DNA from: CAYYNP01 sp964472545
GTDB lineage: Bacteria; Planctomycetota; Planctomycetia; Pirellulales; Thermoguttaceae
Direction: 5' to 3'
Assembly: GCA_964472545.1 (NCBI GenBank)
Contig: CAYYNP010000094.1
Span: 1 to 30,694 of the forward strand
DNA: 30,694 nt
Below, one piece after another: positions 16,847-24,787 of the stretch; position 1 is the first letter of the stretch, and the number at the start of each line of letters is the position of its first letter. The notes below the pieces were generated by a model. It had not been told where the DNA came from and did no database searches. It saw nothing but the letters and a program-made list of their open reading frames with translations. Both the position numbers and the translations under genes were made by a program.

Positions 16847-18166
16847 TCAGTCTTCGCCGAGGTGCTTGATGCGAATGTCCTTGAACTCCGCCCACATCGG
16901 GCTGCCGGCGTGAAGCTGCAAGGCCAAGACGCCCTCGCTCCGGGCGTACTCGGGGTGGTTGTCGGTGCAATCGAGAATCAGCTTCCCGTTGAGGTAGTGC
17001 TGCAAGCGGCTGCCGTTGGCGACGATCTTCACGTCGTTCCAACCGTTCAGCTTGAAGAGCTTCTTGTAGCCGTCGGCGTCGATCAGCGTATCGGTGACTT
17101 CCTTCTTACCGTCTTCACCCCAGACGGCCTTCTCGCCCACCAGGCACATCCGCCCGCGGCGGCCGCCTTCTTCGTAGATGAACCCGGCTACGCTCGTCAA
17201 CTCATTCTGGTTGCGGATCTCGTGCTGATAGCCGCGAACGACCCACGGGTTGCGGACCCGGCCCTCGGTGACGTGCGTCGAGCGATACTGGATGCCCGAG
17301 TTGTTCGAGGCCGTGCAGCGGAACGTGATGCAGAGCTCGAAATCCTTCGTGCGGCCGCCTTTCCAGATCAGGAACGTGTTGCCTTGGGCCGCGTTGTCGG
17401 GCGTCGTCTCGCCGTGGATCGCGCCGTCTTTGACCGACCATAGCCGCGGATCGCCGTCCCAACCGGTGAGGTCTTTGCCGTTGAAGATCGACTGCGCGGC
17501 GTCGCCTTCGCCCTTCGGCTTGTAGCTGATCGACAGGCCCGAGCGGCTGCTGGTATCGATGGTCGTCTTCAGTCCGTCCACGGTCTCGATATGAGCGAGA
17601 AACTTCTTGATGCCCTCGCCCATGCTGCCGCGGGTCATCGAGATGTTGTGGGCCGTGAAGCAGCCGCCGGGCGACATTTTGGGATAGAGGTCGACGAAGT
17701 ACTGCGTGTACCACTCCTTGTCGGCGTCGGAGAAGACGAAGTCGACCGGCCCGTCGACCCTCTTGACGATCTCGTGGGCGTCGCCCAGCCGCGCGTCGAC
17801 GTAGTCGATCAGCCCGGCCTCGGTCAGATTGGCCACCGCTTGTTTGTGACGGCCCTCGTCGATCTCCAGCGTGGTCACCTTGCCGCCGGTCTTACTGGCG
17901 GCCCAGGCCAGCCAGGTCGTCGAGTGGCCGGTCGAGGTGCCGATTTCGACGATACTCTTGTAGCCGCCCTTGACCACCAAATCGAACAGCAGCTTGCCGT
18001 CGCTTTCCGGCACGTTCAGATCGTGCCAGGTACCCTGCCGGGCCTTCAAGAAAGCTTCGACCTTCGCATCGTCCACCGCCGGCTTATCGGCCGCCAGAAG
18101 CGGTTGGGCCAGGACCAACGAGCAGAGCGTCAGCCAGAGAGCAGTCAGTTTCATCGTGGGTCGCAT
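16847..18166 (-). CDS. Secreted SAM methyltransferase fused to DUF1080
   Basis: 439 residues. ATG 18166 is supported by GGAGGTG at ideal spacing; ATG 18154 would sit too far away. Residues 1-25 form a signal peptide (LTALWLTLCSLVLAQPLLAA). Residues about 35-215 are a class I, O-methyltransferase-type Rossmann domain: SAM motif I VEIGTSTG (73-80), LEID (100-103) and the DADK metal/catalytic motif (147-150). Residues about 224-437 are a DUF1080 (3-keto-disaccharide/glycoside hydrolase) jelly-roll: SIFNGKDLTGW, LWSVKDGAIHGE, NNSGIQYRS, WNDVKIVANGSRLQHYLNGK and FKDIRIKHL. DUF1080 enzymes cleave 3-keto sugars made by Gfo/Idh-type oxidoreductases, and such a gene lies directly upstream. A secreted protein with a SAM-binding fold is puzzling because SAM is cytoplasmic. 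Confidence 0.9.
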   Translation of the reverse strand: MRPTMKLTALWLTLCSLVLAQPLLAADKPAVDDAKVEAFLKARQGTWHDLNVPESDGKLLFDLVVKGGYKSIVEIGTSTGHSTTWLAWAASKTGGKVTTLEIDEGRHKQAVANLTEAGLIDYVDARLGDAHEIVKRVDGPVDFVFSDADKEWYTQYFVDLYPKMSPGGCFTAHNISMTRGSMGEGIKKFLAHIETVDGLKTTIDTSSRSGLSISYKPKGEGDAAQSIFNGKDLTGWDGDPRLWSVKDGAIHGETTPDNAAQGNTFLIWKGGRTKDFELCITFRCTASNNSGIQYRSTHVTEGRVRNPWVVRGYQHEIRNQNELTSVAGFIYEEGGRRGRMCLVGEKAVWGEDGKKEVTDTLIDADGYKKLFKLNGWNDVKIVANGSRLQHYLNGKLILDCTDNHPEYARSEGVLALQLHAGSPMWAEFKDIRIKHLGED

Positions 18167-18205
18167 TCTTCACCTCCGACCGGTTGCAAGGGGGATCTTC
18201 GCAAA

Positions 18206-18289
18206 GTAGTCATCTCGCTCCGCGAGATGTCAATTCGTACTCATTTCGCTGCGGCGGCATGTGGCCGTCTCGCGGAGCGAGACGCCTAC
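18206..18289. repeat. Pair of inverted GTAG-head hairpins
   Basis: Plus strand 18206-18229 reads GTAGT then CATCTCGC-TCC-GCGAGATG. Minus strand 18289-18267 reads GTAGGC then GTCTCGC-TCC-GCGAGAC. They are inverted copies of the same REP-like unit found at 15080. They lie in the 217-bp spacer that also holds the promoter of the methyltransferase-DUF1080 gene. Confidence 0.8.
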
Positions 18290-18333
18290 TATCGCGCTCT
18301 CGCCGTTCGGTCCGCACGCGACGGACAGAAACA

Positions 18334-18360
18334 CAGGCTGACAAGCAGCCAGTGCCACCC
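18334..18360 (-). repeat. REP-like hairpin, GGGTGGCA head
   Basis: On the minus strand this reads GGGTGGCA followed by CTGGCTG, loop CTTGT, CAGCCTG. It begins 23 bp past the stop codon of the Gfo/Idh/MocA gene and is a variant of the 16798 copy. Confidence 0.65.
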
Positions 18361-18383
18361 AAAGTTTCAAGTATAGCGTGTTA

Positions 18384-19733
18384 CTAAAACGCCGTCGTAA
18401 AGCCCGGCATGGCGATCGGGTACTCGCCGGTGGCGTCGGGCGATACGGGGGCGTCGGACTCCATGGTGCAGTCGTCCAGGCCCGGGGCCAGCACCAACTC
18501 GGAATTCAACGCGGCGTCCCAAGAGACCATCTGGCCCGACTCGGCGGCCATGCGCCCCAGGATGCCGACCAGCGCGGCGTAGGCACAGCGCTCGGTCTCG
18601 TTGTGGCGCTTGTTCGTGCGGATGGCGTCGAAGAGCACGTCGTGCTCCACCTGGTACTGGTTCTTGTACGCCTGCGGGTAATCCCAAATCTGGTTCTCTT
18701 TGTCCAGGTTGTGGCCCTTGTACAACCGCGGCTTGGGCTGGCCTTCGCCGAGGATCGCGCAACCTTTCGAGCCGTGGATCACGTCGCCGAACAGTCCCCA
18801 ACACTTCGACATGTGGCGGCCCTGGGCAAACATCCGCGTGCCGTCGGCAAAGTTGTACTCCACCGCGTAGTGGTCGAAGAGTTGATCGGCGTGCGTACGG
18901 ACCTGACGCCCGCCTTGGCCCTGGGCCGAAATCGGCCAGGCGTCCTTCACCCAGCAGCAGACGTCGAGGTTGTGGATCAGCCAGTCGAGGATGAAGCTGC
19001 CGTTGAGCCAGGTGTAACAGGAGTAGTTGCGGATCTGATGGGCTAGCTCGCTCACGCCGGCCGGCTTGGCGGCGAAGCCCACCGGCCCGTGCTCGCGATA
19101 GGCCCAGCAGGTGATCACCTCGCCGATGGCCCCGTTGTGGATCTGCTCGACCGCCGCTTGCAGCGCGAGCGAATGGCGCGACATCAACCCGCCGGCAATC
19201 TTCAAGTTCTTCTCCTCGGCCACCTTACCTGCGGCCAACACGCGGCGGATGCCGGGGCCGTCGACGGCGAACGACTTTTCCATGAAGACGTTGACGCCCT
19301 TCTCGACGGCGTATTCCAAGTGGATCGGCCGGAAGCCCGGCGGCGTGCCCAGGATCACCACTCCGCCTGGGGCGACCACGTCGATCGCCTTCTTGTAGGC
19401 GTCCATGCCGAGGAACTTCCGCTCGTCGGGCAGGTCGATCTTGTCGGCGTAGTTCCGCCCCAGGTTATTGGCGCTGGCCGTTTGGCGATGCTCGAACACA
19501 TCGGCCATGGCCACCAGCTTGGTGGGCCCTTCGGTCGCCAGCGCGTTGGCCGCCGCACCGGTGCCGCGTCCGCCGCAGCCGACCAGGGCCACCTGGATCG
19601 TGTTATCCTCCGCCGCATACGCCCGGGTCGAGATCGTACCGGCCAACGTCGCGGCCGCCGCCGCGGTGCCGGAGTGCTTGAGGAAATCGCGCCGCGAGGG
19701 GGACGCCTTCTGCTGGGTATCTTGCGTCTTCAT
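18384..19733 (-). CDS. Tat-exported Gfo/Idh/MocA oxidoreductase
   Basis: 449 residues from ATG 19733 with an AAAGG site upstream. Residues 1-40 hold a twin-arginine signal (SRRDFLK, then AAAAATLAG, ending TRAYAA), so the protein is folded with cofactor and exported to the periplasm. The Rossmann domain opens with VALVGCGGRG (about 48-57). The conserved Glu-Lys is in MEKSF (Lys153), and the second-domain active-site pattern is FILDWLIHNLD (Asp250, His254, Asp257). The family oxidises or reduces sugars and their derivatives with NAD(P). Lying directly upstream of a DUF1080 gene on the same strand, it could supply 3-keto glycosides for that domain. Substrate and direction are unknown. Confidence 0.93.
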   Translation of the reverse strand: MKTQDTQQKASPSRRDFLKHSGTAAAAATLAGTISTRAYAAEDNTIQVALVGCGGRGTGAAANALATEGPTKLVAMADVFEHRQTASANNLGRNYADKIDLPDERKFLGMDAYKKAIDVVAPGGVVILGTPPGFRPIHLEYAVEKGVNVFMEKSFAVDGPGIRRVLAAGKVAEEKNLKIAGGLMSRHSLALQAAVEQIHNGAIGEVITCWAYREHGPVGFAAKPAGVSELAHQIRNYSCYTWLNGSFILDWLIHNLDVCCWVKDAWPISAQGQGGRQVRTHADQLFDHYAVEYNFADGTRMFAQGRHMSKCWGLFGDVIHGSKGCAILGEGQPKPRLYKGHNLDKENQIWDYPQAYKNQYQVEHDVLFDAIRTNKRHNETERCAYAALVGILGRMAAESGQMVSWDAALNSELVLAPGLDDCTMESDAPVSPDATGEYPIAMPGFTTAF

Positions 19734-19872
19734 GGAACAACCTTTCTGTTGGTCGGAATACGGACGGGTCTTCTCGAACCGACGGCCCTCCTTCAGCCGC
19801 CGGCCGACGCTCTCCCGCCAACGGGACGTTGCCCATTCTGACCGGGTGGGTAGCGGATGTCAAGCAACTCAG

Positions 19873-20046
19873 GTCTGACACTAGGAGAACTGCAAAGTCG
19901 ACAGAGTTGCCGTTCTGTCGCGTTTTCGCCTTCTGTAGGGTGCGTCTGGACGCACCATTTCCTTCAGGAAACTCTGTGTCCTAGCCACGGTGCGTCCAGA
20001 CGCACCCTACGGAATCTCGGACTTTGCACATCTCCTGGGACTGACA
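19873..20046. repeat. Two-level nested inverted repeat with GTAG core
   Basis: Outer arms 19873-19899 and 20020-20046 are inverted copies with a few differences (shared CAAAGTC and the AGGAGA region). Inner arms 19935-19956 and 19989-20010 are a perfect 22-nt inverted repeat, each opening GTAGGGTGCGTC and folding on itself (GGTGCGTC/GACGCACC, with one T/C difference in the loop). It occupies the middle of the 388-bp spacer between the Gfo/Idh and DUF4185-like genes; no gene is seen there. Confidence 0.88.
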
Positions 20047-20121
20047 CGGCTCTCAGGCACGTAGCCGGGATGGTTGCAGTTTGGGTATCCTCAGAAGCAC
20101 CCAAATTCTCACAACCCGCAC

Positions 20122-21840
20122 CTACTCCCCCGCAAACACCGCCATCTCCGACAGGCCGATGTTGCCGTAGCCGGTCTTTACGCCGGTGACCTCGAACTTG
20201 ATCCAGGTGACGGTTCGCTTGGGGAACGTGACCTCGCGGCCGGCCCGGGCGTCGTCGGGCAGGTGGCCTACGTCGATGGCCGAGCCGTCGCTGAAGGTGA
20301 GTTTGCCCGCGGTGATGTAATCGTACGTGTTCGGCCGGTCGAACAACAGCACGCGCTCGACGGTTTGCGGGCTGTCCCACTGCAACTTCAACCAGGCGCC
20401 GGCGTTCTCTTCGTGGCTGGCCCATTCCCGATTGATGTTGCCCGGGTAGCCGCCGACGACGCCGTCGACGGCACCCTCGGCCTGGTAGTTGGGATAGTTG
20501 GTGCTGGTCGTGGCTTTCGCCTTGAGGGCTACGTTGGTGCCGCTGTTAAGTGGATCGGGCGGCGAGTTGGGCAGCGCGTTCGGCAGTGCCTCGCCCGGCG
20601 CGAGCAGCTTGAACTCGAACAGGCACATCCCGTAGCGGCTGCCGGCCGGGTGGGGGTTGTCTTTCTTCGACCAGCCGTGGGCGTAGCAGAGCCAGGCGGT
20701 GCGGCCGTCGGGATCGATGAACTTCGTCGGGACGTTGACGAAGTAGGCCTGATCGCCGAAGCCGTCCATAAAGGCTGCCAATCGCCAGGGGCCGGTGATC
20801 CGTTCGGACTCGACGATCCACGTATCGTAGGCTCCCATGCCGCTCGCGCCGCCGTCGGTCACGCACATGAAATACTTCTTCAGCATCGGGTTGTACGTCA
20901 TCGTCACACAGCCCGCCCGATCGTTCCACTCCACCAGCGGTTTGATTTCGGCAAACTTGCCGCTCCAGATCGGCTCGCCACGGGCGTCGTGGCCGGCGAA
21001 GAACTCGTACTTCGACGGGTCGTTGACGTTCTCGACCGTCGGCGTAACTCGGGCCAAATAGACCTGATCGCCGGAGACCCAACTGCACGTGGCCTCGGGC
21101 CGGGTGGCGCCGTGGCCGGTGAGATAGGCCTTTCCGTCGGGCGAATGCTGCATGTTTTGGCCGAAGTCGACGAAATGCGGCGAGCCGATCTTCACTTTGG
21201 CCCCGTCCTTGCCCGACTCGCCAAACAGCGGCTTCGACGGCGTGCAGGGCGTGTCGGTCCACGTTTGGCCGAGATCGCGGGAAACCCGAAACCCGACAAA
21301 CGGGCCCATGATGTCCCAAGGGAACTCTCTCTTGTCGAGGCAATACGTACCGTAGTACCACGTACCGTCCAGGACCAGACTGCCGCACGGATACCGCCCG
21401 CCGTACGGCTCGGCCGACGCCTTGTGCAGCCCCAAAGCGGTCACCTCAAGCTGAAGCGGGTCGTCGCCTGTGATCTTGGCATGACCGGTAGTCCACGACT
21501 TTGGGCCCGAACTGGAACCCATCTCCCCCACGCGGCCGTCGGTCCACGGCGAGTAGAGATTCCCGTCGGCGGCCCAGGAGGGATACCAGGTGTCGGCCGT
21601 CGTGTAGACGCGATGGCGTCCGGTGAAGACGATCCCGGCAAACTGCTTCGACTTCTCGAACGGACAATCGGCCGGGGCCTTGGAGGTCCAGGCGGCCATC
21701 GGCGTCGGCCGTGGTACGAGGCGCTGTTGAACCTCGTCGCCAGCGGCCGTCCCCATGCCAGCCAACGCCGCGCCGGCCAACGCCAAAACGGCCAATCCCA
21801 CGGCCACCGTCGATCGGAACAAACAGGAATGGACGTTCAT
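20122..21840 (-). CDS. DUF4185-like exported protein with discoidin-like C-terminus
   Basis: 572 residues from ATG 21840. A signal peptide is clear (FRSTVAVGLAVLALAGAALAG). Residues about 60-430 look like a five-bladed propeller of the DUF4185 type: VYTTADTWYPSWAADGNLYSP and WTDGR near 78-103, then GTWYYGTYCLD, GFRVSRDLGQTWT, AGCVTMTYNPMLKKYFMCVT and WRLAAFMDGFGDQAYFVN. Some DUF4185 proteins from mycobacteria are reported endo-D-arabinanases (GH183), but the match here is from pattern recognition only. Residues about 438-572 look like a discoidin/F5-8C-type carbohydrate-binding domain (NVALKAKATTSTNYPNYQAE, then AVDG, and GNIGLSEMAVFAG at the end). Probably a secreted glycan-acting or glycan-binding protein, fitting the carbohydrate block. 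Confidence 0.75.
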   Translation of the reverse strand: MNVHSCLFRSTVAVGLAVLALAGAALAGMGTAAGDEVQQRLVPRPTPMAAWTSKAPADCPFEKSKQFAGIVFTGRHRVYTTADTWYPSWAADGNLYSPWTDGRVGEMGSSSGPKSWTTGHAKITGDDPLQLEVTALGLHKASAEPYGGRYPCGSLVLDGTWYYGTYCLDKREFPWDIMGPFVGFRVSRDLGQTWTDTPCTPSKPLFGESGKDGAKVKIGSPHFVDFGQNMQHSPDGKAYLTGHGATRPEATCSWVSGDQVYLARVTPTVENVNDPSKYEFFAGHDARGEPIWSGKFAEIKPLVEWNDRAGCVTMTYNPMLKKYFMCVTDGGASGMGAYDTWIVESERITGPWRLAAFMDGFGDQAYFVNVPTKFIDPDGRTAWLCYAHGWSKKDNPHPAGSRYGMCLFEFKLLAPGEALPNALPNSPPDPLNSGTNVALKAKATTSTNYPNYQAEGAVDGVVGGYPGNINREWASHEENAGAWLKLQWDSPQTVERVLLFDRPNTYDYITAGKLTFSDGSAIDVGHLPDDARAGREVTFPKRTVTWIKFEVTGVKTGYGNIGLSEMAVFAGE

Positions 21841-21980
21841 GGCTGGTTCCCTTGGGCTGGTTCCCTTTGGCTATCTTACTTCGAGCCGGCTCATGATGCC
21901 GCCGTTTTCGATGATCCCGAGGGCCATGTCATGCATGCTACCGTGTGGCGCGCATCAGTTCGTGACTCCTCGTCAAAGTC

Positions 21981-22125
<145 letters not shown>

Positions 22126-22238
22126 ACAGGACTCGTCGCCGGTGCGTCGCCCCTTTTCAGCGGCTGCCGCACAGCCTAGACTGTCGGCATCCTCTAACGG
22201 CAACCCCGTCACAAGGTCATCCGCCAAGGACATCCGCC

Positions 22239-24371
22239 ATGCCACATCCCGACTATCCCCATCTGTTCACGCCGCTAAAGATCGGACAGGTCGAAGTGCC
22301 CAATCGGATCTGCCACGTGCCGACCGATATCAGTTCGGCCAACGCCGACGGCTCGGTCAACCAGCGGGTGATTACCTATCACGAGCAGATCGCCAAGGGC
22401 GGCTGCGGGTTTATCATCGTGGGGGCGTCGACGCCGGATCGGGCTACCGGACGGCCGACGGTCACCTGCATCTCGGTCGACGAAGACCCGCTGATCCCCG
22501 GGTTGGGCGAACTGGCCGAGTCGATGCACCGCCACGGGGCCGTGTGTGCCGTGCAGATCCAGTCGCCGGGACGTCAGGCGGCCTGGCCGCGCGAAGGGCT
22601 CCGCTCGGCGTCGGATAGCGTCGTCGAGTTGCCCGGTTCGGCCGGTCACGAAGTGATCTACGCCGAGGCTCTCGCCCAAGGCAAGTCGATCCGGGCGATG
22701 AGCGTCGAGGAGATCTACGCACTGGTCGAGAAGTTTGCCGAGGGAGCGTGGCGGGTGCAGCAGGCCGGCTTCGATTGCGTCGAGTTGCACGGGGCCCACG
22801 GCTACCTGATCGCCCAGTTCATGAGCCCGTTCGTCAACAAGCGCCACGACCGTTTTGGCGGCAGCTTTATCAACCGCATGCGGTTCGTGTTGGAGATCAT
22901 GGCCCGGATCAAGTTCAAGTGCGGCGACGATTTCCCCGTTGGGGTGCGCTACTCCGGCGAAGAATGGGTCGAGGGCTCTCGGGAGTTGGCAGAGAGCGTG
23001 CAGATCGCCGAACTGCTCGAAGAGCACGGCGCGGCGTTCGTCGACATCAGCGCCGGCATCTTCGAGGCCCCGGGGACCGTAATGGACCCGATGTACTATC
23101 CGCAAGGCTGGAACACCTACTCGGCCGAAGAGGTGAAGAAGCACGTCAAGATCCCGGTGATCACCAGCCACACGCTGCGCGACCCGGCCTACTGCGAAAA
23201 AATCCTGGCCGAAGGGCGGACCGACATGGTGGGCCTCTCGCGGCAGATGATCGCAGACCCGTATTGGGCCAACAAGGCATACGCGGGCCGGACGGACGAG
23301 ATTCGCAAGTGCATCTCGTGCCTGGTCGGTTGTTGGCAAGAGTCGTTGATGATCCGGCGGCATATGCGGTGCGCGGTCAACCCGGCCGTGGGCGACGAAC
23401 GGTTCGTGCATCTAAAGCCGGCCGCGGCGTCGAAGAGCGTGGCGATCGTCGGCGGCGGGCCCGGCGGGATGGAAGCGGCACGGATCGCCACGCTGCGAGG
23501 GCACAAAGCCACGATCTTCGAGCGCAGCGGCGAACTGGGCGGGGCCATCCTCTGCTGCTGCACGGTGCCGGGCAAACGCAAGATGCGGTGGTACGCCGAT
23601 TGGCTGCGGCGGCAGATCACCAAACTCGGCGTCGAGGTCCGCTATCGCAGCACGCCGGGCGTCGAGGAACTCAGAGCTTTCGACGCCGTGCTGCTGGCTA
23701 CCGGCGGCCGCACCGCCCGGCCCGACGTGCCGGGGATCGATTTGCCCATGGTGTGTACGTTCGAGGACGTGTTGCGCTGCAAGACGGAGAACTGCGAGTT
23801 CTTTCCCGGCGACCGCCAGCCGCCGGTCGAATGCGGCCAGCGCGTGCTCGTCTGGGGCGATCATTTCGCCGCCGCCGATGTGGCCGAAAAACTGGCCGGC
23901 GACGGCCGACAGGTCATCGTCGTCACCGAGAATCCCGAGTTCGCCGCGTGGATGGAGCCCTGTCACCGCGACGTGATGTTCAAGCGTTTCGCCCAAAGCA
24001 ACGGCGAGGGGCTCAAGGGCAAGCCGTTCGAGCAGGCGGTCACCGTGATCCCCAACACCACGGTCGTCGAAATCGCCGACGGCGGCCGGGTCACGCTGAT
24101 GGACAGCCGCTTCGAGAAGTCGACACTCGAGGTCGACAACGTCGTGTTGGCCTCGGTCGTGACCAACGACGGCCTGTTCGACGACTTGCTCGACGCCGGC
24201 ATAACGGCCGTGAAGATCGGCGACCGCAAGCGCGTGCGTAACCTTCGCTCGGCGGTGACCGAAGGCGCCAACGCCGCGCTCACGCTCGAAGAAGGCATGC
24301 GGCTGAACGCCAACCGCGTGATGATCTCCAACCTGCCGACGGACGTGGAATTGGATGGCGGCGGAGGTTAG
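22239..24371 (+). CDS. OYE-type FMN/4Fe-4S/FAD oxidoreductase
   Basis: 710 residues from ATG 22239; an upstream in-frame start at 22011 would run through the nested repeat and is rejected. The layout is that of 2,4-dienoyl-CoA reductase, trimethylamine dehydrogenase and related ene-reductases: an FMN-binding TIM barrel (1-345) with FTPLKIGQVEVPNRI at the start and active-site HGAHGYLIAQFMSPFVN (184-200), a 4Fe-4S site with Cys358, Cys361, Cys365 and Cys378 (CISCLVGC, MRCAVNP), then an FAD/NAD(P) domain with VAIVGGGPGG (401-410) and a second nucleotide motif in VLLATGGRT. Cytoplasmic, with no signal peptide. It probably reduces an enone or enoyl-type substrate using NAD(P)H. No partner gene identifies the substrate. 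It stands alone between repeat-filled gaps. Confidence 0.93.
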   Translation: MPHPDYPHLFTPLKIGQVEVPNRICHVPTDISSANADGSVNQRVITYHEQIAKGGCGFIIVGASTPDRATGRPTVTCISVDEDPLIPGLGELAESMHRHGAVCAVQIQSPGRQAAWPREGLRSASDSVVELPGSAGHEVIYAEALAQGKSIRAMSVEEIYALVEKFAEGAWRVQQAGFDCVELHGAHGYLIAQFMSPFVNKRHDRFGGSFINRMRFVLEIMARIKFKCGDDFPVGVRYSGEEWVEGSRELAESVQIAELLEEHGAAFVDISAGIFEAPGTVMDPMYYPQGWNTYSAEEVKKHVKIPVITSHTLRDPAYCEKILAEGRTDMVGLSRQMIADPYWANKAYAGRTDEIRKCISCLVGCWQESLMIRRHMRCAVNPAVGDERFVHLKPAAASKSVAIVGGGPGGMEAARIATLRGHKATIFERSGELGGAILCCCTVPGKRKMRWYADWLRRQITKLGVEVRYRSTPGVEELRAFDAVLLATGGRTARPDVPGIDLPMVCTFEDVLRCKTENCEFFPGDRQPPVECGQRVLVWGDHFAAADVAEKLAGDGRQVIVVTENPEFAAWMEPCHRDVMFKRFAQSNGEGLKGKPFEQAVTVIPNTTVVEIADGGRVTLMDSRFEKSTLEVDNVVLASVVTNDGLFDDLLDAGITAVKIGDRKRVRNLRSAVTEGANAALTLEEGMRLNANRVMISNLPTDVELDGGGG

Positions 24372-24407
24372 CCGGCTTCTTCTTTGGACAGACATACGAG
24401 CGTTCGC

Positions 24408-24739
24408 GGGTGGCCCGGTCACTCTTGCGGAGAAAACTCTGCCAGTGAGAGAAACAAGTTCGCAAGAGTGCCCGGGTGGCGAAGCCACAAGAGGTGCGAC
24501 GGGTTGACGTGGGTGGCCCCGACGCTTTTCCGCGATTGGCGTTGGCATCTCTGTCGCATTGTCGGAAAATGCGTCGGGGTGGCGGAGCCACACGAGGAGA
24601 CCGAGCGAGTGCCTCTTGTGGCGTTGCCACCCGGACGGATTCTGCGAACAAGTCACCAAGATCGCAACGTCCTTTCCGCAGAACCGTCCGGGCCACCCTA
24701 TACCTCCGGAACACCCGGGAAAAGCGTCCGGGCCACCCG
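24408..24739. repeat. Cluster of GGGTGGC-head palindromes
   Basis: At least three inverted pairs lie in a row: 24408-24429 with 24461-24480 (core CACTCTTGCG), 24511-24532 with 24563-24583 (core GACGC, TTTTCCG), and 24626-24646 with 24677-24698 (core CCGGACGG, TTCTGCG). A fourth lone arm is at 24719-24739. Between them the motif GGGTGGC-GAA-GCCACAAGAGG recurs (24474, 24577, and inverted near 24610-24632). Together they fill the 416-bp gap before the GH5 gene, leaving only about 48 bp for its promoter. Confidence 0.8.
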
Positions 24740-24787
24740 AGTAGGGCTCTGAATTCTAACGACTTCAGCTAAGAACGAGAAGTCTTC

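Noticed and set aside
23412..24659. Minus-strand open frame opposite the OYE-type reductase
   Set aside because: The plus-strand product has full catalytic, Fe-S and FAD motifs; the antisense translation has none.
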